Notes: generated by a model from the sequence alone, not told the origin. Shown: positions 43,809 through 54,852, counted from the stretch's first letter. The stretch is 64,000 nucleotides of DNA from Ophiostoma sp. CBS 140.51 (GCA_029298735.1 JANSLP010000078.1:1-64000), one strand, 5' to 3'. Made by a program: numbers and translations.

Positions 43809-45293
43809 ATGGATGACTCGGAAGTAATCCTCTACTTGTGTCCATGCAACAATGAGGCTGTCAATGTTGTGGGCCATGCGAGGAACCAACACATGTTGGT
43901 GGAATCTTATGATCTACCAGATAAGTGTTTGGGAAACAAATGCCTTGCAATCAGATTCGACCAAACCCATGGTGATCAAGGTGTCGTCGCAGGCAATTCA
44001 CAAAGCGCTGATATCGTCCTCTCGGACTATCGAACTATCAGCAGACGCCACTTCTATATCTCTTTTGACGAGTGGGGTCGGTTGTTCCTTATGGATACTT
44101 CGACGGACGGCACTCGTATCACCTACGATCACAAAAAAGGGGACAAGAAAAAACACTTCAAGTGGCTGTTAAACACGCCAGATGCTGCCGCCGCCCGAGA
44201 ACCTTTGGAGCTAGAAGTCACAAACCGCATCAAGTTCAAAATTGTCCTGGCAGCACACGACACGGCAACCCAGGAATACGCAAACAAAGTTTGGCAGTTC
44301 CACCAAAATGCCAGGCCCGAGACGCCGTGCCTTCTTCGAGAACAAGCAACAATGAGAGTCTCCAACGAAGTGACACCACCGATCGAAGGAGAGTGCTATG
44401 TTGTCACGTCTCTCGGTTCTGGTGGATACGGTACAGTGAACCGTGTCTGGAATGTGTCGACGGGCAATGTTTATGCTATCAAATATCCTCTCCCACTTCG
44501 TCAAAGCAAGGATGAAAAGAATAGGTGGAGAAAAGAAGCCGAGATCATGATGGACAACAACCATGACCACATCATCGAGTGCTATGGGGAAGCGGGGCCC
44601 AAAGATCCAGGCCACGATGGTTTTAAATTTGACAAGTCAAGACACCTGGGTATCTTGTTCGAGTACGCACCATTTGGGAGCCTTCACGATTATTACGCAG
44701 AAGGTGGATACTGCGAAGTATACGGCAAGCTGTCCACGTCGGACGTCATCAGCATGTTGTGTCAGCTGTTGTCTGCCCTGCAATTTCTTCATGGCAAACT
44801 CGTCTGTCACCGGGACATCAAGCCAGCTAACGTTCTGATCATGCAGCCACCTGGGAGCCCAAGTGGAATCTATGTCAAGTTTGCCGACTTTGGGCTTGCA
44901 AGGATTGGATATCAGGTGACAACAATTTGTGGAAGCCAGAGATACGCTGCTCCGGAGATCTCCGAATATTTGGCCACAAACAAACAGGGTCCAAAATACG
45001 TTGCTGCAAAAGCCGATATCTATTCTCTTGGCATTGTGATCGCCGAGTTGGAGTGTGAGATGCCGCAGTGGAACGGTGTCTCCTGGCATACAGACGTGCG
45101 GAATGCAGTACTCAATGGAGCGAGGCTAAGTGGCGAGGGATCAGCTACCAGCAAGGTGCTGTATTTCGTTCGTGAATACATGCTACCAATTGACCCAAAT
45201 AGCCGCCAGAGCGCTGCTGCATGTTTTGCACTAGCATCCAACCTCGCATCGATCTTTGGTGTGGGTACAATAGCCTCGACCCCGCCCTACTAG
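43809..45293 (+). CDS. FHA-domain Ser/Thr protein kinase
   Basis: This intronless gene encodes 494 residues from the ATG at 43809; the frame opens six codons earlier at a TTG. An FHA phosphothreonine-binding domain spans about residues 40-150, with GNSQSADIVL and the signature SRRH at 78-81. The kinase domain runs from about 195 to 480: Gly loop GSGGYGTV at 203-210, Lys225 in AIK, Glu in RKEAEIM near 243, HRDIKPANV at 334-342, DFG at 360-362 and APE at 381-383. All key residues are present, so activity is expected. The FHA-then-kinase order resembles Rad53/Cds1-type checkpoint kinases, but the sequence is divergent and has no SQ/TQ cluster. It is more likely one of the variable FHA-kinases of filamentous fungi. 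The frame continues past the TAG stop with protein-like sequence, suggesting a lost C-terminus. Confidence 0.85.
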   Translation: MDDSEVILYLCPCNNEAVNVVGHARNQHMLVESYDLPDKCLGNKCLAIRFDQTHGDQGVVAGNSQSADIVLSDYRTISRRHFYISFDEWGRLFLMDTSTDGTRITYDHKKGDKKKHFKWLLNTPDAAAAREPLELEVTNRIKFKIVLAAHDTATQEYANKVWQFHQNARPETPCLLREQATMRVSNEVTPPIEGECYVVTSLGSGGYGTVNRVWNVSTGNVYAIKYPLPLRQSKDEKNRWRKEAEIMMDNNHDHIIECYGEAGPKDPGHDGFKFDKSRHLGILFEYAPFGSLHDYYAEGGYCEVYGKLSTSDVISMLCQLLSALQFLHGKLVCHRDIKPANVLIMQPPGSPSGIYVKFADFGLARIGYQVTTICGSQRYAAPEISEYLATNKQGPKYVAAKADIYSLGIVIAELECEMPQWNGVSWHTDVRNAVLNGARLSGEGSATSKVLYFVREYMLPIDPNSRQSAAACFALASNLASIFGVGTIASTPPY

Positions 45294-45550
45294 TTTTTGG
45301 ATCCCAACCCAGAGTCCGCCATGGACCTGAACTACGAAACACCCTTGACGCCCGTCAGCCCTGATCCTCCTGGAGTTGGCTTAATAAACCAGTACTTGGT
45401 ACCACCCGGCCCTGTGTGTCAATACGAGAGGAGCAGAAGAAGGCGATGTCATGGAAGACGAATACAGGGGAAAAGACGCAGGCGATGCTAAAGGAGATGG
45501 AGACGAGAGAAGCTCACACGGCGGGGACAGCGCAGGTTTGATGGATGAAT
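45294..45550 (+). pseudogene. Decayed C-terminal tail of the FHA-kinase
   Basis: Directly after the TAG at 45291-45293 the same frame reads FLDPNPESAMDLNYETPLTP and on to about position 45430. It then becomes Arg-rich, while the alternative frame reads EEGDVMEDEYRGKDAGDAKG and on to DSAGLMDE and a TGA near 45549. This looks like a former tail of about 80 residues, now cut off by a nonsense codon and one frameshift. An unrecognised intron or stop-codon readthrough is the other possibility. Confidence 0.45.
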
Positions 45551-46220
45551 GATGGAAATTTGTGTTTGATTTTCTTTTACTCTCTTCGCAACCGCTTTTG
45601 TTTTTATCATCTTCTTTTTCTTGTTTTTCTTTTTCTGCTGCTTCTACTACTTATCATGTACCAAGTACTCAGCGAAGCTCGTGCTCTTGTATCTCCGATT
45701 TTTTGGATTTTGTTTCATATCTGTTCATGTTTTAGACGATTTTGTTTTCCTTCTCGAGGGCCACATTTCAATACAAATAAATTGGATACTGCATTAATTC
45801 TGTGTGTGGTGACATGGAAACGCATATTCTATGTCCTGGCTTGAAAATCAAAACAATCCCCTGATTCGTGAAAAAAAAAAAAAAAAAAAAAAAAAGAGTG
45901 CGAGTTTGCATGGTCTTTGTATCAGTCCTATGAAATAAACTCAACAGCAGGGGACAGAAAGACCTTTGCAAGAAACCAAAATAAAGAGGAAGGCTGGGCG
46001 TAGGTTAAACAGTGAACTACGCAAAATAACGACCAGAAATGACTTTCAAGTTAAGCAATGAAAATACTCAAATTATACATTTATATGATGGAAGACACCC
46101 ACGAAATGTTTCAACAAAGAGTAAGAAGAAGGTATGAGGGGATGCAAGATTGGAGCCTCAAATACATGCAAGATCCCCAAAAAACCAAGACAATTCCCAA
46201 ATTCTAAATCCACTATTCTC
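45551..46220. other. 3' flank of the FHA-kinase with poly-A tract
   Basis: An AATAAA sequence lies at about 45775-45780 and an uninterrupted run of 25 A lies at 45871-45895. The remaining sequence leads to the convergent minus-strand gene and has no supportable frame. Confidence 0.6.
45871..45895. repeat. Poly-A tract of 25 bases
   Basis: Twenty-five consecutive A residues on the + strand, 578 bases after the kinase stop codon. It may be a simple homopolymer or the trace of a retroposed poly-A tail. Confidence 0.9.
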
Positions 46221-47983
46221 TTAAGAATTGATGGAGTTTACCAAACATAGGTACGCGTGCCGAAATAAAGATAAAATGTTACCACCAACGTTATCAGGAG
46301 TAGCTTCTGCATCGGATTTATCCACAATAATGAAGCCTTCACTGGTTTCGCGGTCAATTCTCTCACCACTCGCCGTCCAGGCGTGTGGCTCTGTTGGGGG
46401 CTCCGCCTTAGCCTCAGCTTCTACTTTGGCTTCCATGGCGCGGGCCTCGCTCTCGATCCACTGGATTCTTGCCTGCAAGCGCTGAACAACGGCATCTAGA
46501 TGTCGGTAAGGCGCAGTTTGCTTCAAGAAATTCCTGATTGCCTCTTGACCTGCGCTTGTGGTAGATCCCACGCTGTTGTTTTGTGCCAAAGATCCTGCAA
46601 TAGACCCAATGGCCACGTTTGTCGTAGAAAGCTTCCCTGCAGCTCTTTTGAGCATCACCCAGGCCTGGTTGTATTGGGGAGCAAGATCTGCGCGTGCTTT
46701 TGTAAATGGCTCGAGGTAGGCCAGCTCAAAGCAAAGGTACTCTAACCATGTCGTCAGATGGTTTTGTTGGCTTGGCTCGATGTGTAAGGCTGGCGAGCGG
46801 CGGAAGTAATACGGGGCAAGACGCTTTTTGATATCTTGACAGTAGCCATCAAAAGACAAGAGTTGTGTATCTTCAGTGGGTATTTCAGTGGGTATGATAG
46901 TGTTTGTAGTTGCCGCTGGTGCGTTTACGGCCTTTTTGCTATTCGTTCCGTCTGGCACGGGTACCCGGACCGTCTGTGGATCAGGTAGGTGATTCCATGT
47001 GTGCTTCAACTCTTGTATCTTCCGTGCGTCATGACTTGCATGAACGTTGATCAAGTGGTCGTATGAGCGGGTTTTCAGCTCAACATAACGAGTAAAGGGT
47101 CTGAAAACGGAACCGGCGGGCTCTATGTCATCGCTTGGTATGCCACGATGGCTGGCCTGGTAGCGTAAAAACCCCCACCAGTGTCGCGTCTGTTCCGAAT
47201 AGACGTCTAGATTTTCTATAATTGTTGCCCGGTCGTTACCGGTGCTCAAAGACTCGACCGACTGCGGCAGCCACGCTGCAATTTCGGCGCCCTTCAGTGT
47301 ACTGGTATCGGGATCTGAGATCCATTTCTGCAAGTCCTCCAGCGAGCAGACTGGCCGTCCGCCCATTTCCCGCAGCTCATTGTATTTTGCTTCAAGTTTG
47401 ACCTCCACACGACGTACGGCTTCTTCCTCTGAGGGTGTAGTTGTGCCGACAGTTGTCGCATTGGATCGTTGCGAAAAGTCTTCTTCATAGTTATTGATAG
47501 CCCCGTTAGAAAGGCTGCTGCTTATGAGTTGATCGTGCCGGCCACTGCGGATAGAGATATCTGATTGATTGTTTCCGAGTCGAGCTGAGCCATCCTCATC
47601 GATAGCAAGTTTGCCAAGCCGAGAGCTCAGCGCATCGGCGTTGACGGGACTTGACGACGTGCTTTTTTTGAATATAGTCATGGCCTCACTTGTCAATTAG
47701 TCTCGCTGGCAAAGGAGAGGAAAACATCACGGAAATGTGAGAAAGGGATGAAAACTATAACTTACCGCAGCTTATAGTCGACGACATCCTGCTGGGCTGC
47801 ATTCAGCTTTGTGCCCTCCTTAGTAAGTTTGAAGACGTAGCGCTCGTGAGTGCTGTTTTCGCTTTCTCTCTTCATACGCTCACTGATCTCAGCGATACTG
47901 AGAGTAAGGATGTCCGATATGGCGATTTCGCTGGATGCATTTGAAGTTGCTGGCATGGCGGAGTTTTTGTTGGCGACATTCAT
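46221..47983 (-). CDS. Orphan 561-residue protein, possibly coiled
   Basis: Exons 47983-47766 and 47688-46221 give 561 residues. The intron has a GTAAGT donor and a CTAAT-type branch site, and the splice gives VVDYKLREAMTIFKKS. I do not know the function. Exon 1 encodes an acidic, helical segment (SDILTLSIAEISERMKRE). A Ser/Asn-rich linker follows, then an ordered central block with RPVCSLEDLQKWISD, AAWLPQSVESL and SEQTRHWWGFLRYQASHRGI. A second block (YYFRRSPALHIEPSQQNH, LTTWLEYLCFELAYLEPFTK) and a C-terminal coiled segment with EARAMEAKVEAEAKAE come next. LPQSxExL followed by a Trp-rich stretch recurs in uncharacterised Pezizomycotina proteins. A hydrophobic end (LSLFRHAYLCLVNSI) is short for a membrane span. 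The gene converges on the FHA-kinase gene. Confidence 0.7.
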
Positions 47984-49887
47984 CTTTTCTGCTGTAGATT
48001 CTTGTCCATTGCTCTCGTGCTGTAGCCTTGTCTTTTATTGCCAGTTGAGGGTAGCGCAGACGCGCTCTGCTTTGGTGGTTGTTCACAAAAGATGGTGCTC
48101 ACAGACGAGATGTTGGAGAGAGAGGGGGGGCTGAGGTTGTCACTCCATCAGATAGGAAGGCTAAGGTGCTCAAATGTCTTTCGATTTTTTGCTAGGAGGA
48201 GATATTTTCTTTGTCGCAGAGCCGCATTTCAGAGAAGAAACAAAATAAAATGAGACATGTTGTGATACACCCATCCCTTGTCTTTGGTCGGTTGCCATTG
48301 GCTCTTGTACGGATATGCCGCCTCCTACCATACGAATAGAGTAGTGTCACATGCTGCCTTGCATGTCAGGCCTCGGACTTCTTCTTCTCTCCCTTTTTCT
48401 GCCCAAAACCTGCGCGGGTTTGGGGGCGGGAAGAGTATACCTTGGATGAAGGACATGTTATTGTGCAGATTTGGGGTTCCCAACGGCGGGTGTATATAGC
48501 GCCCCATCGACCTTCCTTGTAATTGATTGTCATGAAGGAGGTTAGCAAATTAGCTACACTACATAGAGGATGCGTGTCCCCCATCTAAACCGTGTTTGAA
48601 TTCGCGCCCAAAAATGCACTTTCATTATATGTCGCTTGAAAAAATGCAGTTGTCAATAAAATAACAAAGATAGGAGCTCTTTCTTCGCCAGGGCTTGTAT
48701 TTTCGGCATGTCTCCAAATGTTTCACCGAGTCGAATGACTCCACCGCCATTTGCGGACTGCGCTTCTCTGGACGCCCTCTGGACGCCTTTGTTTTTTTTT
48801 GTGTATCGCTATTGCATCGGGGGATACGTCCAAATGTCGTGCACCCATGGCTCAAACAGAGGATTTGACATTCAGCTACCACTGCATTGACACCCGCTGT
48901 GCAGCTTGTCCCGGATCCGATCTAGCTTCTCCTTTGGGCGTCGTCAGCATGTTGGATATCGCGGAAAAACAGCACTCATACAGTCTCACATCCTCAACGA
49001 GTGGGGGATCTTTGGGCGCAAAGAACCTAGTGACATTGTGGCAGTGTATTTTTTTTGATAATGGGGTGTTACTTGAACTGTATTTGTGGTTTCCTGCACT
49101 CGGATTTTTAAGGTTGCGCCTTTTTCCATCTTCCTGACATGTGTGACTTGACTACAACGGCTAATGTCAAGCAACTTCGTACGTTTTATTTCCCCTTTCC
49201 CACCATCTTTTTTATTTGTCTGCTTTGAAGGACGTATTCTCCAATGTGAAAACGGGTAACACCCCTCAAATGGCTAGACTCCTAGTTGTCAGTAGATCTT
49301 TGCATTTGCGCCTGACACTTCCTCTTCCTCACACCGCCCTGTCGCCTCAGAATTCATGCCCAGTTATTACGTCAAACATCGGTGTGATAGGGCCTTGCGA
49401 TACTTCTGTTTGCAAAAACAGCCGTACGAATCATAGTTGGTCGTACAGTGTTTAGAAATTTGATGGTGTGGAATAATGCGCTAACATGAGCTGATTGTAC
49501 CTGCCACTGCCTCATTTCATTATGCTCGAATCGTGACACCTCCTAGACACGTCGAGCATTGCTATAAGCTTAGCGTACACACGATAATATCCACAATAGC
49601 CTAATGCACCTCACTCCTCGTCTCGTTTTGTAGTATGGAACAAGGGTGCGTCTCTAGCACTATGCTAAAGAAAAGAAAAGGAAAAAAAAGAACGAGAATC
49701 AACCTGATGAGCGTCGCTGTCCACAGGCTAAAATAACAAGACGACAACTTACTGGTGATAAACGTGGACGGAGAATGTCAAATCATCTTTTCGAGGCAGC
49801 AAGTCGAATGTCAACCCAAAACGTAAGTGTCGGCAGCCGTACCCGCTGTGTTTTACCGTGTTAGCACCAAGAGGAGAATGTCAGCGA

Positions 49888-49913
49888 CTTTCTTAAGAAA
49901 CTTTCTTAAGAAA
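49888..49913. repeat. Tandem pair of a 13-base palindromic unit
   Basis: The unit ctttcttaagaaa occurs twice head to tail. Each unit holds the perfect palindrome tttcttaagaaa. Confidence 0.9.
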
Positions 49914-49986
49914 TGCAATCTCTACGAAAAATCAAAGACTACGTTTTTCTTTTTTGCATATTTGTAGCTTGTAGAAATCGGATAGG

Positions 49987-50046
49987 CTCGTGCCACGCCC
50001 CACTTTTAGGCCCTCCCTTCGCTCGTTAGGTGGGGCGTGGCACGAG
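49987..50046. mobile_element. 60-base foldback (MITE-like) element with 4-base flanking repeat
   Basis: Perfect 17-base inverted arms, ctcgtgccacgccccac at 49987-50003 and its reverse complement at 50030-50046, enclose 26 bases. The sequence TAGG directly precedes the left arm (49983-49986) and directly follows the right arm (50047-50050), as a target-site duplication would. The element has no coding capacity. It could be a tiny non-autonomous DNA transposon or a terminal remnant, but a chance TAGG match cannot be excluded from one copy. Confidence 0.5.
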
Positions 50047-50209
50047 TAGGTATTAATTTTGCTGATAGATGCACAATGTTTGTGCAGATTGTTTGCCGCC
50101 CTCGCCGCCTTTTTCTTTCCCAACTCCTTCCTGGTGCGGGGCAATGATCAAAACACACAGCACGGCTCATGCCTACGGGCGCTAGGCTCGGCAGACTACT
50201 CCTAACTAG

Positions 50210-51570
50210 CTAGTGCTTGGCAGTCGCCACGATCCTGCCTTCCCGACCTGCTCTTTCCTTCTCAAGATTTCCCTGTTCTATATCCCTTCGCCACGTTGTG
50301 CGAACCTCATCAAGCAGCCCCGGTGTCGTGTACAAGTCCGCAGTAGTACCTGCTATGGCCTTGGCAACACGCATGGCCCGTAAAAAGGCGGCGCGTGTCC
50401 CGGCCGCCACCTCAAAGTCAGGGCTGTGGTTCGCACCGCCTCCAGGACTCGGCGGGATGGCAAAGCTGACGTTGATACTGGGCACAACGTAGCTCAAATT
50501 ACCTTGATCGGTGCTGCTCTTGATCCATGTATAGTCGTCAGTTTTTAGGGCTGGACAGGGCAGGGCATCGACCGGTGGAAGGGCAGCCCAATATTTGGCG
50601 TACTGGGATGCCAGCACTCGGTTTGGAACGTGGTCGAGATATCCTGGCTCGACATCGAGGGCCACTGAGGCTCCCGTCGCCTCAGCCCCGGCACGAAAAC
50701 AAGCCTCGACTTTTCGTTGGAGCTCGTGTAGACGCTGTGCTCTTGCAGCACGTAGCACAACGACGCCCGCTGAGTGAGCATGGATTATGTTTGTGCCGCC
50801 GTCACCTCCTTCTGTGATGTGAATACCAATCACGTCGTCGGGTTGAGTTTGTTGGCGCAAAGCTGAAATGGCTGTATATGCAACAACCAGTGCATCCAGA
50901 GCATTGATTCCTTGCCAGGGCCGCTGGGCAGCGTGCGCAGCTTTGCCTGTATAGCGAACACGAAGACGAGTATAGGCCGTCGTACACACAAGGGCACTGT
51001 TGTTGTAGATTCCTGGGTGAGAGATCATGGAGACATCAACGCCTTCGTAGGCACCAGCCTCGAGGCAGCGAATCTTGCCGCCACCACCGCCCTCTTCGGC
51101 AGGTGTCCCGATGAGTAACACCTTGCCAGGCAGATGGTGGTGACGGAGGATGTCTGCTGTCGCCATGGCTGCTGCCACTGACACTACAGCAATCAAGTTG
51201 TGACCGCAAGCGTGGCCAAGGCCAGGCAGGGCGTCTATAACATTAGCACGTGGAAATTTTTGAACAAAGGGGCCGGTAGCAACTTACCCATCTCAGCATT
51301 AAAGTTGACGACCGGGCCTGACCGACCGGAGTCATACACGGCCGACCATGCTGTCGTCATGCCATACGCCGAGCGAGTCACCACCCAGTCAGGCTCGCTC
51401 TCCATTAAGTTGCAGAGCGCATCATGTGCTTTATGCTCGTCAAAGGCGAGCTCGGGATGGCTGTGAATGTATGTATTGAGTGTCCACAGTCTGGAGTCGA
51501 GCTCATCAATAAACTGGTCGATATCGGCGAGGATGGAATCCGCGGCGAGGGTCGCTTCGTGTACATGCAT
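50210..51570 (-). CDS. M20-family amidohydrolase/peptidase (PM20D2-like)
   Basis: Exons 51570-51288 and 51234-50210 give 435 residues. The 53-base intron has a GTAAGT donor, and the splice joins NFNAEM to DALPGLGHACGHN. The protein is a di-zinc hydrolase of the M20 amidase/aminoacylase group: HSHPE near residue 37, GHACGHN near 100, the catalytic Glu pair in PAEEGGGGGK, and a distal His in NHSPDFEVA. The dimerisation (lid) domain is seen around AHAAQRPWQGINALDA. Known relatives remove acyl groups from amino acids or hydrolyse odd dipeptides; the substrate here cannot be told. There is no signal peptide, so it is probably cytosolic. It is divergent from the 2-oxoglutarate oxygenase gene, 824 bases away. 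Confidence 0.88.
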
Positions 51571-52394
51571 TGTTGCGTTTGGGAATAGTCGGCTATAAGA
51601 TATTGCCTCTTGGACGGGATATGAAGCAGGTCTAATAATAACATCAAGAATCCGGCAGATGCCCTTCCCCGGATCGACAGGATATGCGAGCGAGAAAGTG
51701 GTTATAATGAGATGAGTTGTGTCAGTACGGTTGAAAACCGCCAGGTGTAGATGGCGAGAAGAAAGGTCCTATATCCGTCGACAATATCTCTGCCGACGGT
51801 CCGTTGGAGCATCAACCACGAAGCAAAGTGATCATCATCGGCCCAGCCAAGATTGTCAATGGTATGTCGGCAGTTACCGATCGCTGTTGAATTTGTTGAA
51901 AATAGCTTCGATTCGCATCTCATGACATCTCGCGACGGTCTATCATATATGACAGACACAACAGAATGAGAGTCTCCCACGGTTGTCCTCGATAAGAGAG
52001 GGGTAACCGGCCGCGACGTTACTGTTTCTCCTCATCTTACTGCATTTGCGAGAACATTCGCACTTTGGAAGAAGGTGAGTGCGGAGTCGGCGCGGCACAG
52101 CACAGGGCTCGGCGCGGCAGAGAGACTCGGCGTCATGCAGATCGTGGGGGTAAGCCGGTTGTTGTCCAGTTGAATACTAGAATTGTTTCAGGAAAATAAA
52201 AGGAAATGTAAATGATGGAAAGTAAGAAAAGACGGACTTAGACATAAATATATCAACGTATGTGTATATAAGAGCTCATCATCCTCGGTCTGTACACTTT
52301 ATACTGATATACTGCCCTTTGAGTTGATAACCATAAAATCACATTATAAACAAATCATCAACGAAACAGTACTTACTACATCTCAATCACCATC
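51571..52394. other. Divergent promoter region of M20 and oxygenase genes
   Basis: This region of 824 bases contains the promoters of both genes. A GC-rich stretch with ctcggcgcggcag-like phrases occurs near 52095-52145. Confidence 0.5.
52265..52272 (+). promoter_or_regulatory. TATA box of the oxygenase gene
   Basis: TATATAAG lies 130 bases upstream of the ATG at 52395 and is followed by pyrimidine-rich sequence suitable for transcription start. The assignment rests on motif and distance only. Confidence 0.5.
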
Positions 52395-53495
52395 ATGGCC
52401 CCCGTCTTGGATCCCCCGCAGACTGTTGACTGGATGGGACAGGCAACGCCCGTGTGGTCGATGCAGACCATCGACTACGGTTTGCTACTGTCTCAAGACC
52501 CAGGTGAGGTCGAGCGTGTCCTTCAAGCGTGTCTCGAAGAGGGCTACTTCTATCTGGACCTGTCAGGTCTCGATGGCCGGCGCACACTTGCTGACCACGC
52601 TACTCTTCTGGCGCTGATGAAGCGTTTCTTCGATGCTCCCATTGAGCAGAAGAATGAGTTTGGTCTTTTGTCGTCGCACTTGGGTTACGAGCCCGTCGGC
52701 AGCCGCACTGGCGTCGCTGCTGGTAGCAAGGACGGCTACGAGATGCTCAAGGTGTCGCGCGACGAGATCCAGCACGACAGCCCGCGGATCCCGTCGCCGG
52801 TCAAGAACAGCGGCGACCTCCAGATCCTGGAGAACGCCATTGGCAGCTGCAACACGGTGACCAAGGTCATCCTGTCGGCACTGTCGACCAGTCTCGGTCT
52901 GACGGGGGCGGGTCGCTTTGAGAATGCGCACCGCAACGAGCGGTCGTCGACCACCACCCTCTCGATGATGCACTATCTGCCCTTGGCCGACCTGGCCGGT
53001 CAGAACCGCCTGGGCCACCAGAAGCACACAGACATTAGCACCCTGACTCTGCTTTTCACCGAGCAGTGGGGCCTCCAGGTGCGCCCGCCCGGCGGTGCCT
53101 GCGGTACACGCGAAATGGGCTTTGTGGCACCCAAGCCGGGCTGTGCTTTTGTTCATGTCGGTGACTCGCTGCGGTTCGCCAGTGGCCACAAATTCCAGAG
53201 CTGCATCCACCGTGTGGTGCCATTCAACCCGACCGAGCACCGCTACTCCGTCGCCTACTTCCTCAGAGCCGAAGACGACACGCTGTTTGTCGACTCCGAG
53301 GGCCGTGCCGTGACGGCGGCGCAGTGGCACGACGAAAAGTTCAAGGCCTTCACAGACCCGGAGCTGTGGCAGGCCATGGCCCCCAAGTCGATGATTCTGG
53401 GCGGCATGAAGGAGGACGGTGAGGACAAGCCGCTGGTGGCACCTGCCGCAGCGCTGGCCAAGGGTGCGGCCGCGCCTGTGACTGTGGAGGCATGA
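52395..53495 (+). CDS. 2-Oxoglutarate/Fe(II)-dependent oxygenase (isopenicillin N synthase-like)
   Basis: The 366-residue intronless frame belongs to the family with the DIOX_N and 2OG-FeII_Oxy domains, which hydroxylates or desaturates small molecules using iron and 2-oxoglutarate. The facial triad is seen as His211 and Asp213 in HTDISTLTLLF and His272 in SCIHRVVPF. Arg283 and Ser285 in HRYSVAYFL bind 2-oxoglutarate. The N-terminal half carries the helical DIOX_N-type pattern (ACLEEGYFYLDL, then MKRFFDAPIEQKNEFG). No signal peptide is seen. Relatives act in secondary metabolism, nucleobase or amino-acid catabolism, so the substrate is open. A well-formed TATA box upstream suggests a regulated gene. 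Confidence 0.92.
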   Translation: MAPVLDPPQTVDWMGQATPVWSMQTIDYGLLLSQDPGEVERVLQACLEEGYFYLDLSGLDGRRTLADHATLLALMKRFFDAPIEQKNEFGLLSSHLGYEPVGSRTGVAAGSKDGYEMLKVSRDEIQHDSPRIPSPVKNSGDLQILENAIGSCNTVTKVILSALSTSLGLTGAGRFENAHRNERSSTTTLSMMHYLPLADLAGQNRLGHQKHTDISTLTLLFTEQWGLQVRPPGGACGTREMGFVAPKPGCAFVHVGDSLRFASGHKFQSCIHRVVPFNPTEHRYSVAYFLRAEDDTLFVDSEGRAVTAAQWHDEKFKAFTDPELWQAMAPKSMILGGMKEDGEDKPLVAPAAALAKGAAAPVTVEA

Positions 53496-53546
53496 ATATA
53501 AGGCAAGGCTGTTGTCAACTGTTGATACGAGGTAGTATAACAATCG

Positions 53547-53552
53547 AATAAA
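53547..53552 (+). terminator. Poly(A) signal of the oxygenase gene
   Basis: A canonical AATAAA lies 52 bases after the stop codon of the oxygenase gene, in an AT-rich 3' flank. Confidence 0.5.
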
Positions 53553-54339
53553 TGCCTCTGTTTCATATTTGAAGCTGTCTCGTTAATGAGCTTAAAGTGG
53601 CCTAAGCAAATTATAAGAATTATATGCTAGTGCCTTACATGGCGAACTAGAATGAAATTCAAAATAAAATCAAAATAAAGAATATCAAGATTCTCAGCCA
53701 ACCATTGTCCAAGAAGGGCAATTAAAGTGGACACACATTGATGCTCGACAACAAGGAGAGTACCTGAACAGGGCCCCTTGTTCCTGGATGTGACCAGTAT
53801 GTTTGGACATAGTCGTCAACTTGACGAGAGATGGCGATCCATGATAATCTCTTTCACGTGGATGGTGAGTGGCGGTGAGAGGCCGCAGAGGTTCCCTGGA
53901 TTTCTCTATTTTCGACTCATGAAATGGAAGAATCAGGTAAAGGAATAAAAATAGAAAAAAGGGAATGCTGATAAATTCAAGCTCGACATGGATGCTTTTT
54001 TCTGTTAAAGAACGAGCCAAGACAATGATACGCGTACACTCATACAATGCAAAGTTCTTTGAATAATGTAAAATACCGAGTTATTCGTAATAAGGCGCTT
54101 CGAGGACTCTCCTTCCGGCAGCTGTCGGGCCCTGTTAGAAGATGGGAAGATTGGAAGCATCGAAGATTCTCGTTCTTGTGGTGGTTATTGCGGTCCCGCA
54201 AATTGCTGTTGTCTGTTGGCCGCAAAGAGGCCGGCTATCTCCACCGCCGTAACATCGCGTTCGCGAGTATGGGGCGAAGTCGGCAAATTGACGAGACCTT
54301 CTGTAGGGCTATCATCAGCGACAGTGGGCATTCTCGCAT

Positions 54340-54375
54340 GGTGGGCTTGGTGGGCTTGGTGGGCTGGGTGGGCTG
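54340..54375. repeat. Short tandem repeat, unit ggtgggctt
   Basis: About four copies of a nine-base unit, the last slightly altered, lie in a row in the intergenic region. Confidence 0.8.
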
Positions 54376-54844
54376 CAGCGATAACTTTTTCGAGCTTCTG
54401 AAAGCTTCTCTCTTCTCTGCTTCTCCTCGATCAGAACAGAACACAGCCCCCTGCCACAAACTAGGAGAATTGTTTTCGTTAGTGCCGGCCTTTGGACGTC
54501 TCTTTTAGTCATGGTCCGGATCGACAGTTGTCTGCCTCGCTCTTTTTTCGCGTTTCTCGTTTTTGTACTTTCTATCAATTCGCTAGGAGGCAATTGAGGC
54601 GTGTGACGTCAAAGTAGCGAACCCCGCCAAAAAGTTAGCAAAGACGTGAGCTCTACTTTTGTACAGAGAACAACGCCGAGACAGCTCTAGCACACCTGTT
54701 GGAGACCGTTGCAGCTCTAGCTCCAGCTCCCCTCTCTCAATCACGCAACTACCGCGCAAATCACAACTCTCCGATGGGGTCTACGTCAACGACCTGTGCT
54801 GCAAGGGGAAGCCAAGGGGCGAGAGGGTGGCAGCTCCTCTGTAG

Positions 54845-54852
54845 TATTTAAG
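54845..54852 (+). promoter_or_regulatory. TATA-like box of the DJ-1-like gene
   Basis: TATTTAAG lies 145 bases upstream of the ATG at 54990. It is one mismatch from a good TATA box, and its assignment is by position only. Confidence 0.35.

Larger units (their letters stand above)
47984..50209. other. Intergenic region with palindromes and a foldback element
   Basis: No gene is supported over these 2.2 kb. The region contains a duplicated palindrome at 49888-49913 and a 60-base foldback element at 49987-50046. Confidence 0.55.
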
